From assembly GCA_024734555.1 (NCBI GenBank), contig JANPWX010000247.1, positions 1,924,907 to 1,988,906 of the forward strand: a stretch of DNA of 64,000 bases. Reading direction: 5' to 3'. The DNA comes from Trochalopteron elliotii (taxonomy: Eukaryota; Chordata; Aves; Passeriformes; Leiothrichidae). Below are positions 50,636 through 64,000 of this stretch, piece after piece. The position numbers were made by a program, and so were the translations under genes. Within the stretch, counting starts at the first letter, position 1; every line of letters begins with the position of its first letter. The notes beneath the pieces are model-generated. The model ran no database searches, was not told the DNA's origin, and saw only the letters and a list, made by a program, of their open reading frames with translations.

Positions 50636-53600
50636 TGTTGGAAGTTGAAATGAAAGCTACTAAGGTGATAGAATCTGTTATGAAAACCTGTATGAAGGAA
50701 TAAAAAGGTGGAAAAGAATACACGAGCCTGGCTTAATATATTTTTTCTGCTTTTAAAATGGAAAAGGAACATCCTGCTGGAAGCTGGAGCTGTGACCAGA
50801 GATTTGAGATACAGCATATATGAAAGGGCTTGAAACATGTTGCATTTAGGATCTGGAGTCCTGAATAGGAGTAGTAATCAGTTGCAAAATCTGGGTGTGG
50901 TTTTATTTCTTTTTTGAAATCCAGACATACTTAGGTCTAGCATGTTGTAAGAGTTCGCTATTTAAAATTTTAGAGGGCATTTGAAAAGAAATAAAGACCT
51001 AACAAAGAGAGACAAAATAAGTTGCTTCAGGAAATATGGATTACAAAAGAGTGAGTCCAAAGTGTGACAGGGTCAGATTTGCTGACAGAAGTGCAGAAAA
51101 TGCAGAGTGAACAGAGTGTACCTGTGGTAAGGCTGAAAATACTGTGAAAAGAAAATAAATGTGTGGACATAAAGATGAGTTTGGCTGCCTTCAACTAGAA
51201 TTCACTGTTTTCAAGCACATGATGTTATTTCTGACTTTTACAAGTAAGCATGTATCATAGTTCATATTTTAAAAATCCCTGAAATATCTTTGTGTTCTCT
51301 GTTGGTGCCTCAGGCATGTATCAAGGTCTTCCTCTGTAAGCAAAACTAAATTACATTATAACTAATATCATGGACATATTACAAAATATTTTTATCTCAT
51401 GAATTAAGTATCTGTCATAGCTGATGATCTGTTTATTTGACTAGTCTTTCATTGGAGAAACACGCTTAATGTTTCTTCCATTCTTTCCTCTATTTTGTCG
51501 CCAAATGGATGCATTTAATAGATCTTTAAATTGCTTCAGTTCTTTTTCTGGTAATCTGTGTATTATGCATGACTGTGTGATATTTTTTTTTTTAGCTGAA
51601 AACAATAGACTGTTTTGCTAGCAGGGGATGACAAAACACAACACCCTAAAGAATCTTCTTAGAAAGCAATACAAGTTATTATGGTATCACTATCCTACAG
51701 GATCATCATAGTGCTTTAAGCACCAGGCTTTGAGTACCTAGGTTTGTTAGAGCCATATGTTCATATCTCAGCAGGACTGACTCATCTTTTCTTCCCTAGG
51801 AAGAAGAAACAATATGCCACTGACTTACTGGATGAGGATTTTGGATTTTGGCACCTTACACTTGTGCCACTGAGTATTTGAAGATTCAGTGATATGTTGT
51901 TGAAGGGTGTTTGGATTATTTCTTACTTGATGCTGTAATATAACAACATTAGCATGATTTGAAAACAGAAAATACATACTGACAGCTTGTCCAGGGCTTT
52001 TAACCTCTCAAATTTCAGCTTTTCATCTTAGAGAAACAAAAGATAGTCACTAGCTACTGTGTGTGAAAGATCTCATTGATGAAAGGATTATGACAGACAT
52101 GGTACTGCAGAAGCTCCCAGCTGAAGTGCAGCAAGCAGCAGGAACATCTCAAAGATGTTCTCCTAGGTTAAACCAGATCTATCAGTGATTACTCAGATGT
52201 TAACATTGCTAAGTTTGGATTGCACAAGAAAGCATTGGAGAGAGGCCTTGAGTAGCAGCAATCATGACAACTGCAGAAACAACACTAGAGTCACCTTTTC
52301 ATGATCCTACAGCCTAATTTGTCTTCATAGGAAATAAAGTCTATTTATTGGGTTACAATGATATACTGACATGTAACTTTGTAACCTGAATTTCTCATTG
52401 CTACCAGACATTTTTTGTTGATTCAGTTTTCTAAAAATAGGCATCTGCTGACATTTAAGGGGCTTTAAGGTAGCTGAGGTATTTGTATAGGTATATGTGA
52501 TGATACACCTAAGGGAGACTTCTGCCCTTCTGGAACACAGCTTAAGGCCAGTTAGGTTATCCCATAACCTCTCACTTGGTGGTGGGATGGGCAACTGAAT
52601 TACACCATTTGAATGTGCTTAGTTGGAGAATAAAACACCTAAATATGAGTAGGTATCTGAAATTCTAGGGAATTCTAAGTTTCTAAGGACCTGCTATGGT
52701 TAAGGAAGCTACAGTCAAATATTGTTATTGGAGCCAGGAGAATTTGCAGTAAACGTCTGGTTTAGGGTCAGCAGAATCTCTCTAGGCTGCACTGATTGAT
52801 TTGACCACATCTGTGTTGACAGATTAATGGGATGTATTCCAAGTTACAGCCAAGCAAAGAATGAGACAAGGGTTGTTTCTGCTGACTTACACACTGAAAG
52901 TGTGAAAGAAAATGTGTATATTATAAAGAATTTAGAATAAGAGAATATAAAAATGCCTATGCTGAATAAATGCCTTTCAAACAGCATTTCAACTTTCTCT
53001 TCTTTATGAAAAATCTTTTCTGCACAGATTAATTTTGTCCTACCTGTCTTATATGTATTCTTCATCCTTGTTCCAGAATACGTTTTTAAAGTATTGGGAA
53101 GCTTTCATTCACTTTATCTAGGAGTATTAATGTGTATAAGAACTTAAACAATAAAATAGATTGGATCATCAGGTTATGCAAATAGTATAGCTTCAGAACT
53201 GAGCCCAAGCAATGTGCTACTTACAAAGATTTCTGACCATTGCCACATGGAAAAATCCACTTTTATTGCTGTTGCACAGAAAATCTGAGAAATTATCACT
53301 TAATTGAAATGGTAAATCACTAGTGAAATTTGCTTGAATTCAAAGTATTTTTCTATAGATTCCAATCAGTAGTCAGATTGGAGGAGACGCCTCTAGCCTG
53401 ATGTCCAGTCAGTGGTGCTGCAAAAGTCCCTTTCTAATGACTGAGATGATCAAGAAATTCCTTCACTCCACTGTAAGGCTGTATCTTTGGCAGACAGCCA
53501 GCATCAATCATATGTCAAATGTAGATTAGATAGCTTCCTTCTAGGAAGGCCAGCATGGCTTTTGCTTTGTTGTCTCTTCCACTTCATTGTTTTACCAATA

Positions 53601-56600
53601 GGTTTCTTTCAATAAGAATGTCCTTCCCTTTGTACACAGGCCTTCTTATGCTAAATTCCAAGACTTAGATTTCCTTGACTATTTGGTCTGACCATGAGAC
53701 CATTGCCTGAATTTCTTTTCTGAATCTGTGAGATAGGATATTTGGAAGATCCCAGCAAAACCCCTGACCCTACATCACCCTGTGAGTACTTTGAAGGGGA
53801 ACACACTGAAAACTTGTGTTGGGAGATTCAGACTTCCTAAATGTTGCTGTAATCCTGGAACACTTCCTATTGAGGAAAACTGAACAACTTGTTTCATACA
53901 AAGCACATAATGATGTAATGAAAAATTTTGGTTTAGTCTGTAAAAAGAAGATTATGGATAAATAGCAGCATCACTGTTCAACCTGTCTGTTGTTCACTGA
54001 AGGGTGAAATCTGCAGAGAAACAGAGAGCAGCTGTTTATTCCTTGGTGCTTATCCATACTGACAAAAAAATCAAGTTTCTATATGTTAGCTAATAAGGAA
54101 AAACAATGGTATAGTCATTTCTTCTGACAGGAACTCTTTTTCATCTCTGCACCTCAAGATCTTGAGCCAAAAGCACTTGCTTCCTATTTGGCAGAGCAGA
54201 GACCTCTCAATGAACTAGAACTCTCAATTTTAGCAGGAGCAAGAATTACAAATCTATTGCTAGGGAAACAGGTTTTAGCATGATCTATTGGTTTTAGTCT
54301 TATTTCAGGAAGAGAAAGGTGAGAATTTTTCATGGGTTTCTCTGTATTCAGTTGCTCTATAAATAGCCTCATAAAGCTGATGTTAGCTCTGCTGCCAATG
54401 AGTGTGTTGGAACAAACACAGTCACCAATCTTGAAGCAGGAGGCTCCATGTTTGGGACTTGCCCCTGTCAATCACTTCTAGTCTCCCTTCAATACTTCCT
54501 GCAACTCACTGTATTGCTCTTCTCAGTTTTTCATTCTCCTGAAGTTCATTGATGAGCCCTGTCACATATGAACGTGGGCTCAGGTATTGGGGGCTATGGG
54601 AAGGGCAGTGCCAAGAAGAGGAACTGAGCAGGGAGTTCGGGGTGTGCTACCTCCCATGCTGCCAGCACGGTTGGAAAGAAGTGAGGGACAAGAGCAGATG
54701 GATGGATTTGGAGGAGGGCACGGTGGAAGAGAGGTCAGGAGAGAGAGAAAGCAAAGCAAGGGAAACAAAATCCAAACTGCCCTCAGCAGTGAGTGTACAA
54801 TCTCACTCCAGCACAGGACAAACCTCTATCAAGTATTCGTCTGGACTTGGCAGCTCTGTAAGTAGTGCTACAAATGGTGTCAGCAGCAGTGCATCTTCAT
54901 GCGAATGCCAGTGTTAGCTAGGAGCCTCCCTGAGGACTGCTGTCCTGAAGCCAAAGAGAAAAAAAACCTGATGCTTTCAGCTATTCCTGGAGTTCATGTC
55001 CTGCCTTAGCACATCCATTCTTTTGACCAGTGAGCTGTCACGTATGCATTAGAATAGCTCAGTGCCTGGGAGAGGGAGGAGGGAGGAGAAAGTATCCCAG
55101 CATCCCATGACCATGACTTTTGCAGGGATTTTTTTTTTTAATGTCAGTGGATAAGTCCTGGCAGATACCTGCTTAAACCAGCCTTGGGCTTACTGTTGTT
55201 TCCCTGACATTTGCATAGCCTCAGTAGCAGGAGCTCTAAAGCTGTGTTTGCAAGGGAGTAACTCTTGTGCAATCCATTTTGAGTTCATGAGCACGCTCAG
55301 ACTGCAGTTCTGACAGAGGAGCGGCTGGGTCAGAATCTGGAGGTTCTTGTAAATAGTCAACTAGAGCAGCTCACACGTGGTTATGATGTTTTTCCTTTAT
55401 AACCAACGAAAGAAAGAAATCTGATTTATGGCTGTCTATTAATTTTGTAACAGATATAATGGCATTCTGTAACATATAGTGGAAAAGAGCATGTCCTCTA
55501 AAAGAACTTGAAAATTTGCTAATACATTGATGAAAATTTGTTATACCTTCTTGATGCACATATGTTGAAGAGCTTTTGAAATTACTCTTGAATTTAATTA
55601 ATTTGCTAAGTTCTCTATGGGAGGGTTTACATGAAACCAACTGTGAACACATACATTGTTATTTCTTCTCAGTGTCACAGGGGCGTATCTATTATTTGTG
55701 AGATGCTATGAGATTTGGCACAACAGATACAAAAAGGAATGTTGAGGTGTGATTGACTTGTGACTTGTGATTGAAGGGGAGGAAAAGGATTTCAAGAACA
55801 TTTCCTGCTAGGAGTTGAGACTAGATTGTCAAGTTGAATGATTTTATTTTTTTTTTAATATAACTTTAACATTCCATTAGGCTTTTTTTACAGATTCTGG
55901 ATGTTGAATACAACAACATTAGGTTGTTTTTCTCTGTTACCCTTCACTGGTAGCTTTTCTTCTTGGATTCACAGGGATATGCAGGACATGGATAACACTG
56001 ACAATTTCTGGCAGCTGATTTTATGCCCTTTTCTTAGATACTCCCAATAAAGGACATTTCAATATATTGATGGCTGTTCCCATGCTTAGCTCTCGTTGTA
56101 GCTAGACTTTTTCCTGATATATATTCCCCTACTTCCTTGGTACAGATTAATCTATTATTTCCTACACTGTTCTTAAGAGCTTTAGGAAAGAATTCATCAC
56201 TCTCTTTAGTTACTCAGTGTCTTATTGTCATTTGTGAGATTGCACATCACCTTTTTACATATAATCCAAACAGCATTTTCATTTATATTAAGCAAGTACT
56301 TTGGAAGCTGCAATGGAAATTGATATGGGATGTTGAAAATATGACTGTGTTGACTATTAATAAGGACATATACAAAAAATAATTTAGGAACAAACTTATT
56401 GGCATAGTGAGATTTTCTGGAGTTCATATGGTTAAGGGCGCTTAGATTTTAGCCCTTCAGACTTCTTATTTTCCTAGGCCACAATTGTGAGTTTTCCCTT
56501 TCCCTGCTTTGAAAGATCCTGTGAGATGCTTGAACTGCCATACTTCTGTGCTTTAAAACATTCACAATTAGAAATGGCACTGTCTTTCCGAAATAGAATA

Positions 56601-57529
56601 AGCATGAAAATGGTGCTCAGACCCTCCTCTCTCCCTACACTTTCTTGACTAAAATTAAATTTGCTGATACATACCTTTTCCTATCTCTTTAGGGACAGTA
56701 GGTTCAGAATTGTTAAATTATAGAATAGCAGAGAGTTTTACAACAGCCTCACAAAGCACAGGGACATGGCATAGCTCAGGGGAATGATAATTGCATCGAC
56801 TTTTTAATTTTTTGCATACTTGTTAAACTGATTAAAACTAGACTAATAAGTAATCCAACTTGTCAGGTCTACTCAGCACCCAATTTCAAGCCATTTAGCA
56901 TCTACAAGAAGACTGAGGTTTTCTTATACTCCTTTAGAATTGTCAGAGACATCATGTTGTATTGTTACTTCATTGGTTGCGTATGCATGCACTTTCTGCC
57001 AGCATGAAATATTTAATCAATTTGACATTTAGCTTTATGTGAAAATGTATGCTTCTGGCATCCATTTTTCTTAAATGTGTGTAGAAAGTGCATGATACAA
57101 AATGCTTATGTTTGAGAAGGGAAAGTTAAAATGAAAGGTGATAAAAAGTGAAAAAATCAAATCCACTCAACAAGACAAATGTTTTTGTTCCAAATTGACC
57201 TGGCTCCAGTAGAGAGTGACAAAAATGCATTATTGTTGGAAGGATGTTTGCTGCCTCTGTAACTAACTCCGGTTCATTGTAGCTTAAATCCTAATCTATA
57301 CACTGATATTCTTAGTGTTTGGACTGATGACTTTTTTCACCAAATTCATATGCAAGTAACTGGTGAGACTCAGAGGAAAAGCGTTGCTGAACAATACAGT
57401 CTGAGTTGTGTCCTCATTTTTACTGCCCCTGTGCAAACTCTCTGTAGTGAGTTGACCTTGGCTGGCTACCAGATGCACACCCAGTAACTCTCATTCCTCC
57501 TCCTCAACAGGAGAGGGGCAGAAAATAAT

Positions 57530-58450
57530 ACTGGGAAAGTTTGTGGGTTGAAATAAGGCCAGGGAGACCAGTTAAAGATTGCCATGACAGGCAAATGAGA
57601 CTTGACTTGGGGAAAATTTATTTGATTTATAGCTAATTAAAATAGATTTGGGTGGTAAGAAAAAGACAAAGGTTAAAACACCTTCCCCTGTTTTACTTTT
57701 TCCTAGCAACTTTATTGCTTCCTTCCTGATCTTCCTTCCCACCTGACATGGTGCAGGGGGGATTGGGAGTAGGGGTTTTTGGTGGGTCTAGCTCCTCTAG
57801 ACTACACCTTTCTCCTTACACTTTTTCCTTGCACTTGCATGAGTCCACACCATGGGCTGTGATCCTTTAGGATAAACCTCCTCCAGCATGGTCCCTCCAC
57901 AGGTAGCAGAACTTCAGGAAATATCAACCTGCTCTGGATTGGGATCCTACACATGCTGCAGTGTGAATATCTGCTCTGGTGTGATCCTCTCCATGAGCTC
58001 CAGAGAAATACCAACTCCATCATGATTTCTTTCAAAACTCACAGGCTGCAGGAGAATATCTCCTACAGCTCCTTGAGTGCCTCTTTCTCCTTCATTGACC
58101 TTGGTGTTTTTAGGATTCTTTCTCACACCTTTTCCCTCATTCTTCACAGTCTGCACAATATTTTCCTTTTCTAAAGTGTGCTTTCACGGAAGTGCTACCA
58201 GCTTCCCTGATGGGCTCAGCCATGTCTCGTTGTGGGTCTGTTGGAGTCAGCAGGAACTGGCTGTGTCCAGAAAGGGGCAGCCCCAGGCCTTCCACAGAGA
58301 CCACCACTGTAGCCATCCTGCTCCCATCACCTTGCCACCTAAGTGAAATACACTGTCATGCAGACCAATAAGCCAGGTACTTGTTTCTGTCAGGCACTTG
58401 CTGCACAGGTAAACGGGAGCAGTATATTCTGGTAATATGGACAATAAAAA
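57530..58450. repeat. old avian interspersed repeat with internal tandem units (family uncertain)
   Basis: Seen: degenerate tandem units of about 41-49 bases between 57915 and about 58070. Each has an AATAT or AATAC core and three end in a GCTGCAG or GCTCCAG-like box (boundaries near 57961, 58002 and 58051). After them comes a tract with CATTGACCTTGGTGTTTTTA and, further on, CCACTGTAGCCATCCTGCTC and ACCTTGCCACCTAAG. The flank begins with GACTTGACTTGGGGAAAATT. From memory, this order of segments occurs in a repeat common in bird genomes, possibly an LTR-type element; I cannot name the family or set exact ends and strand without a repeat library. No intact coding frame is present. Confidence 0.6.
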
Positions 58451-61400
58451 CTGGAGAAGTTTCCCTCAAGATTTGTTCTCTGGAAAAAAATGGTTACAGA
58501 GAGGAGTGATATTGTCCTTCAGTGGAAGGTAAAATTCACTCTAATTACTTACTGCATAACTAAGTTCTTGTCTGACTCTAAAGAAGCTCTTTGGGAAGAG
58601 ACAAGAGGCTTAGGTTCTCCTCAGTTCTGATAATTTACAGTACCACCAGCACCACCACTATGTGAAGACTCGTCACCAGAAAGCTCTTTCTAAAAAGACA
58701 CCTTAACTCAGACCATACCGATTTCTTAATTTCAATCATGTTCCAATTTAGGCTGTTCAAGATTTTATTTTTGCCTAACTATGGTTTTCTAATGAAAAAG
58801 AATGAAAAACATTATAAAACAGTGCCTTTTTATTTTCTCATAATAACTGTGTTCTGGGTTGATTAAGTAGCTGGGGGTATTCCAAGAGCTATTAATTAGT
58901 ATGTTTCAATTATAACTGATGCAGCAGAATTATGTAGATTTTTTTGGAAGCTTACTGAGAATCATTACTTTGAGCACTAGATGGGAATATATGACAAATG
59001 GTACAGAAATTGCAGAACGCTTTTGGTATAACATACTTCCCAAAGCTGCTGCCAGGGATCAAAACAATGGTCAGATAAAATTCCCTCTGATACATATTGC
59101 TGACATTTCTCTCCCCACCAACAGAGACAACTCAGTATTATGAACTTTTACTCTATTTCAGTAACATTACCCTATAAAAGGGAGCAACAGTGGCTTTATT
59201 CCTTATGCACATTTCTAAGCTAACGTACTCCTCCCTTCTCACCACCCCACTCAGGGAAAGGGACAATTGGGAGGAATCAATGCTACTTTTCTTCTAACAG
59301 CACAACCAATCTATTTTGTTTAATGTGTATTGCCCTTTCTGCCTTTACCTGTGTCTCATACTCCATGGAATGCCTTGCTGCTGATGACTGCATTTACAGC
59401 AGACAGCTGAGATGTTGCTGAAGTCAGCAGCACTAATGCTGCATTAGAGAATCCTCTTCAGGGAAAACAGTGTTAGATTTAACCCAGGGGGTGCTGCTGC
59501 AGTGAAAAGCTCTATGCTCAGAGGCCCTCCATGTTTTCTTAACAAACAATATGTCAAGCTTTGCTTTCATGAACAGCAAATGCAATAGTAATGCTTCTCA
59601 CTTCAGTGGCAGTTCTCAGCAAAATGCCATAGAAGCAGTAGGGTGAAATTCCCCTTGTATGGCAAGCTTGTGATGACTTTCACTGCTCAATTTGTGTGCC
59701 TTGGGGATAGGCAGAAGGACCAGGGCCAAACTGGTGTAAAACATGTCAGCACTGATAACAGTTTTCTTGATCCATGACTGTACAAATCCTGTGGTCCCCA
59801 GACAGAAATTCTCATTATTCTTATTCCTCAGTCCAGAACAACTGCCACAGGGATACTTGTGTTCTGCCCCATATGTAATCGTAGCCTGCAGGCAGGATTT
59901 TTCTCCCATTTCTTGATCACAGCTATAATGTCACCTGTTAATTAGCCCACATCATGCAAAAATGCTGCACAAACACAAAGGCCATTGTCTACTGGGATTT
60001 TTGTTCTAAAAGCCAGACTTTCTAAACCAGCCTCAGATTTTTGAATGCCCAGTTATAAAAATTCAACATTCATTGTGCTGGTTAAATGGATTCTCTCTAC
60101 AAAACCTGTTAAAAGCCACAACAGAAAGAGATGAATGGAGGGTGAGGCGGGGAGTGGAATAACAAGCAAATTGGGTAGTGGAAATGATTTGCCATATCCT
60201 CAAAATGCAAAATTTTGATGATTTAATGATTTTTTGGTAACACATGGACAGAAACGTCAGTATTTCATTACGTTCACCCGCTTCCTGTTAGACCATCTAA
60301 TTCCTTTCACTGGTAGATCTGCATGCATTTTCTGTTTGTGACATATTTTTGAGAAGTTCGTATAGGTGATAGCTTAATACACTGATTACCTCCACTATTT
60401 CTCTAACATACCTCTTATACTTGCTATGGCTTCCAGACACAGCCCTGCTATCCTAACTCCAGCAGCCCTTATCTGAAAGAACCTGGGGAGTCTGTGGGAA
60501 GGATTTGAGGTTGGAAGCAAATGCTAGATACCCACATCCCCCAGAAACTTCTGCTTGAAGATGAGCAAGAGCCTTGGAGTGAAAGATGAATATGTTATCC
60601 ATTGGTGGGCTGCTCATTTTCCTTCTTTTCTATATTGTGCAGTCAGGAAGCCTTTCAATGTTAAATTCAGTTTGTGGCTATTTCAGAAGAAGGACTGGGG
60701 GAGGAAAAAAACCTGTCCACTTAAACTGAAATAAAAACAATTATGGCCAGTGGAGTATCTTCATCCCTGAGTCCTTTATGATCCATTCTAAAGAAGGTGG
60801 ATCCACCTACTCTTAGTGGTCAGTTCAGGGAAGCTGTAGTGGACTTTGTTAATACCTCACAGACATTTCGGAGCTTTGGTGCGTGAGAGCTCTGTTCTGT
60901 AGCTTCACAGGACAATACACTTGACAAAAAATTGTATCTCTATATTAGATCAGGAAGGAATGCTGGCTTATTAAGTAGTGCTACAGGAAGGATGTAAAAG
61001 TGCCGATAACTGAATGTAGGATCTTGTAAAAGCTGTAGGGAAGAGTATTTGCTCCTGAATTTTCTCGGTGAAACTGGACTACATGATGAGATTACTTCAT
61101 AATTCTAAGTAAATTTCTAGTTTAATATAAACATAAGAAAGGCTTCATGAGAAATTTTGTAAGTTTGACTATGAACATGTCTGAAAAATGCATAATTTCC
61201 TTTCTTTAAAGAAACCTCCTGTTGTATTATGAGGATTTTGGGAAAAAAAATATTGGTACTTACCTTTAGACACGCATCAACAAACCTGTTTACTTGAGCT
61301 GAAAATATTTTGTTTCCTTTCTTTGATGGCACCACTAAAATGGGAGATGAAATGTCCAGTTTCATTTTTGATCAACTCATGTTTCAAACTTAAAGCCTGT

Positions 61401-61640
61401 TGCTGAGTTTATGAATGTGTAAGTGCATATGGCCTCTGTGTAATCCTGTGTTGAATCCTGTGAAAGCAGCATTTTTATTAGATGTGTCTATTCTCTCATT
61501 AAAATGTACATACAGTGCTGTGTGCCTGTGTAACACAGGAATGTGGAAGAAAATGAAGTACTAAATAAGGCACTATTAAACCTGACGTACATTTTTTCAC
61601 AATAGAAATTGTGACAGCAGTAATACAGAGAAGGACATGT
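58451..61640 (+). other. KCNK10: KCNK10 intron 1, second part
   Basis: AT-rich intronic DNA. I see no exon, repeat family or structured element that I can support. Confidence 0.75.
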
Positions 61641-61642
61641 TT

Positions 61643-61658
61643 AAAAAAAAAAAAAAAA
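61643..61658 (+). repeat. A16 run
   Basis: A homopolymer of 16 A in KCNK10 intron 1. Nothing upstream identifies it as the tail of a retrotransposed copy. Confidence 0.95.
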
Positions 61659-61789
61659 TTGGTTTAAACCATTTAAGAAACTCTCCTCCAAAACCAGGTT
61701 TCTTTGTATCTGCTATGTTCTTAGCACATTGAGTAAGATAGTTGCCAGGATACAGGTCACTGTGGCAAAGCCACATTTGATGTTTTCAT

Positions 61790-62925
61790 AGTCAAAAGCC
61801 AGTTGAACACAAGCTGTCACTGAAGACTGAGGTAAAAAAGTTGCTGAGTACCCCAGTCTTCTCCTCATCTGTTGTTACCAGTTTACCAGTATTGTTTATC
61901 AGGGGGTTACTCTTCATCAGGGGGCTTTGACTTTCCTCTTCTGGTTAACATACCAGCAGAAGCCCTTCTTGTTATTATTGGTGTGCCTCATGAGGCTCAG
62001 TTTCAGCTTTGCCTTAGCCTCCCTTCCCCCATCCCTTCATCTCCACTGATGTCCTTGTCTCCTCTGTCTGTGCATTTGTCTCTTTACCTTTAGTTCCACC
62101 AGCAGTTCCCTACTCAGCCTCAGCTATACCAGTCTCTTGCCTTCCTTTCCAATTTCTTGCTCCTGGGGATTGCTAGGCTGCCTTCCTAGAGAAACACCCC
62201 ATTATTCTTTTCAGATATTTCCCTGGTGTTTCCCTGTGGCTTCTGTTAGGACTCCCTGGCTCATCTCCCTAAGACTGACATGGTCCAGGGTGGCTAGCAC
62301 AGTTCAGAGTCACTGCAAAGAATCCTCCCTAGCACCCTGTCCCTCTATTTGTCATTTTCATATCTTCTCACTTTTGGCAGGGACAAGCCTCATATTGCCC
62401 CTCTACCCCCTCACATCTAGTTCAAAGCCCTGCCAGTGACCCCCCACTAGCTCCTGAGCAAAGACTCTCTTCCACTGCAGAGAGAGGTGAATCCCATCTG
62501 ATGCCAGCATGCCTGGGGCTGTGAAGAACCATTCCATTGTCAAAACCCCCAGTGATGATTGGCTGATGATACCAGCCATGGAGCCATCGACTCAGTTTGT
62601 CCATTTCTTTCCATGTTGCTGCCTTCAACTGTAACTAGAGAGGAGACCATAACCCACACCTGAGGTCCCCTTAGAGAACATCTGAAGGCCGTGAAGTCCT
62701 TTTTGTTCACCCTTGGACTATGTGCTGCCATTTCCTGGGTCCCTTACGTGGCAGATTGGGAACAGGCAGCAGTGTGAGGGCCATGCCAGCCTGGGAGGTG
62801 TCCTGGTGATGTCCGTGACCCAGGCCGCAGGAGGCAGCACCCTGCCATGGGCTAGGCCTGCTCAGATCATTGGGCCCTCTGCTCTCCGTAGGAGGGAATT
62901 GCCTACAACTTTAACCAGTTAAGCT
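61790..62925 (-). mobile_element. CR1 LINE, rearranged 5' part: ORF1 esterase region joined to ORF2 linker
   Basis: Seen on the minus strand, from high to low coordinates: GNSLLRRAEGP (62872-62903), then in shifted frames SMAPWLVSSANHH and APGMLASDGIHLSLQWKR (D..H at 62488-62499). Lower down come NNNKKGFCWYVNQKRKVK and VTTDEEKTGVLSNFFTSVFS (about 61800-61970). Known: CR1 ORF1 carries an SGNH-type esterase with a GDSL-like Ser box and a DxxH box; the KKGF and FFxSVF motifs belong to the ORF2 segment between endonuclease and reverse transcriptase. The endonuclease, roughly 700 bases, is missing between the two halves. Stops and frameshifts abound, and the Asp of the GDS box reads Asn. A dead copy, antisense to KCNK10. 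Confidence 0.88.
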
Positions 62926-64000
62926 TTACCCCATCATCGTGATGATGAGTCAGAGTTTTGCTTCCTTAATTCTCATCAGTATTAGCAGAAATCTGAGGTA
63001 TTTAAGCTCTTCACATGTCATTGGGAGCCCTGGCAGTGATCACCACTACAAGTGCAGGTAATGTGGTGATCTCAGATATGAACAACTGCACAGATCCTAA
63101 CATTGCAATTTCACTTGTAGCATTAATATCTTCAGTTGTTTCATTTTGAAGGATATCCAAAAAATCAGGAATTTACTTTACTCTCTGGCATCCTTTTACT
63201 GGGATAAGGCCTGTTTTGAAGCACCAGAGTGTTCCTTTGAGGATTCATGTACCTATGAGATTAGCTGTCAGCTCATATAGTGCATGCATGTGTATGGATA
63301 TCTATCATTGCTTTCACTGAGGCGGATTAGGTCTTCTTTGGCATGATTTAACAAACCTATGGATGAGGCTCTGTTTGGGGAAAAGCCTGTTCCGACAGCA
63401 GCTTGCTTTGAAAAGACATGAACAAATGAAATAGGGATGGTTCTGCATTTATTGTAAATGTGTCCTCTTCTGTTTTGCTCTATGCTTGTCCTAAACTATC
63501 GTCTAAACCATCTCTACAAATGCAAGAATTTATGAAGTCCTTTATTTTTTTTAAGCTGTATACCTCTGCACATTGTTGAATTGCCAATATAGTTCATCCT
63601 TTGATTTTAGTAAACCTACTTGTTAAACTTCTGGAATTTCATGTAGCTCTTATTTTCAGAAATGGACTCTCCCTGGGCACTTGTAGAAAAGTAAGCACTA
63701 CTTTCTCTTTTTGGAGTTGATGAAACCATGGTTTAAAGGCAAATGACAGCACTGTTGTGAGAGTACAAGTTCACAGAGACAGCGTTCCAATTAGAAATCA
63801 GGATTTCTGACCTCTCACCACGTGCTTAAGTCACGAACCCCACTGTCTTGTAAAGAGTGAGATAGCTCCTTGATGGAGTCTCTACACTGTTCTTCCAATG
63901 ACTAACTCCTTCTTAAAATGTCTGCAGTATTGACTGCAGCTGTGCCTTGTGCATCAGCTTTGTAAGAAGACCATTTCTGTTACACATCAGTTGCTTAACT
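62926..64000 (+). other. KCNK10: KCNK10 intron 1, end of window
   Basis: AT-rich intronic DNA up to the right edge. No KCNK10 second coding exon or other feature is visible. Confidence 0.75.

Larger units (their letters stand above)
43540..57500 (+). other. KCNK10: KCNK10 intron 1, first part
   Basis: Follows the phase-1 donor of the first coding exon. The next KCNK10 exon should encode the first membrane helix region (with MKWKTV), and no such frame is present, so the intron extends past the window. The stretch is AT-rich. It contains a small near-palindrome TTAAATTCATTTAATGAATT near 44866, the decamer repeat at 49412 and the AT palindrome at 50591. The 122-codon frame at 54549-54917 has no recognisable motif. 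Confidence 0.8.

Noticed and set aside
54549..54917. 122-codon plus-strand frame in KCNK10 intron 1, rich in Glu, Arg and Ser
   Set aside because: Does not match the KCNK10 second exon or any family known to me; low-complexity composition explains it.

Overview
This is a window of bird (avian) nuclear DNA. The repeats are CR1 LINEs of the avian type, the DNA is AT-rich outside two CpG islands, and two vertebrate genes can be recognised by their exons. There are no prokaryotic features. Most open frames longer than 60 codons are chance frames in introns, intergenic DNA or CpG islands.

Left part (1 to about 25.9 kb): the 5' half of SPATA7, on the minus strand. Four coding exons can be placed to the base from splice signals, continuous reading phase and recognisable protein sequence: exon 2 (15573-15613), exon 3 (14789-14881), exon 4 (13844-13891) and exon 5 (5386-5519). 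Together they encode about 105 residues of the N-terminal region. Exon 1 and the core promoter probably lie in a 387-base run of N (25358-25744) inside a CpG island. Exon 6 and later exons would lie beyond the left edge. Intron 4 carries a CR1 3' end, and intron 1 carries another CR1 piece and a possible tRNA-derived SINE.

Middle (about 26 to 42 kb): intergenic DNA with no supported gene. It holds low-complexity tracts, an isolated GC-rich patch near 38 kb and a tRNA-Glu-like relic near 41.9 kb.

Right part (about 42.2 to 64 kb): a CpG island (42.2-43.35 kb), then the first coding exon of KCNK10 (TREK-2 two-pore-domain potassium channel) on the plus strand. It starts at ATG 43488 and encodes MKFPIENPRKQVNWDPQ before a phase-1 donor at 43540. 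From 43540 to the right edge is KCNK10 intron 1. It contains an older avian interspersed repeat with degenerate internal tandem units (about 57.5-58.45 kb) and a rearranged CR1 fragment that joins an ORF1 esterase region to an ORF2 linker region (about 61.79-62.93 kb).

SPATA7 and KCNK10 are therefore divergent, with promoters about 17 kb apart. This is the order and orientation I know from human 14q31. The genes have no known joint function: SPATA7 acts at the photoreceptor connecting cilium, and KCNK10 is a background potassium channel. I found no convincing new biological system. The more useful results are the gene identities, the promoter gap, lineage differences in the SPATA7 N-terminus and the composite CR1.
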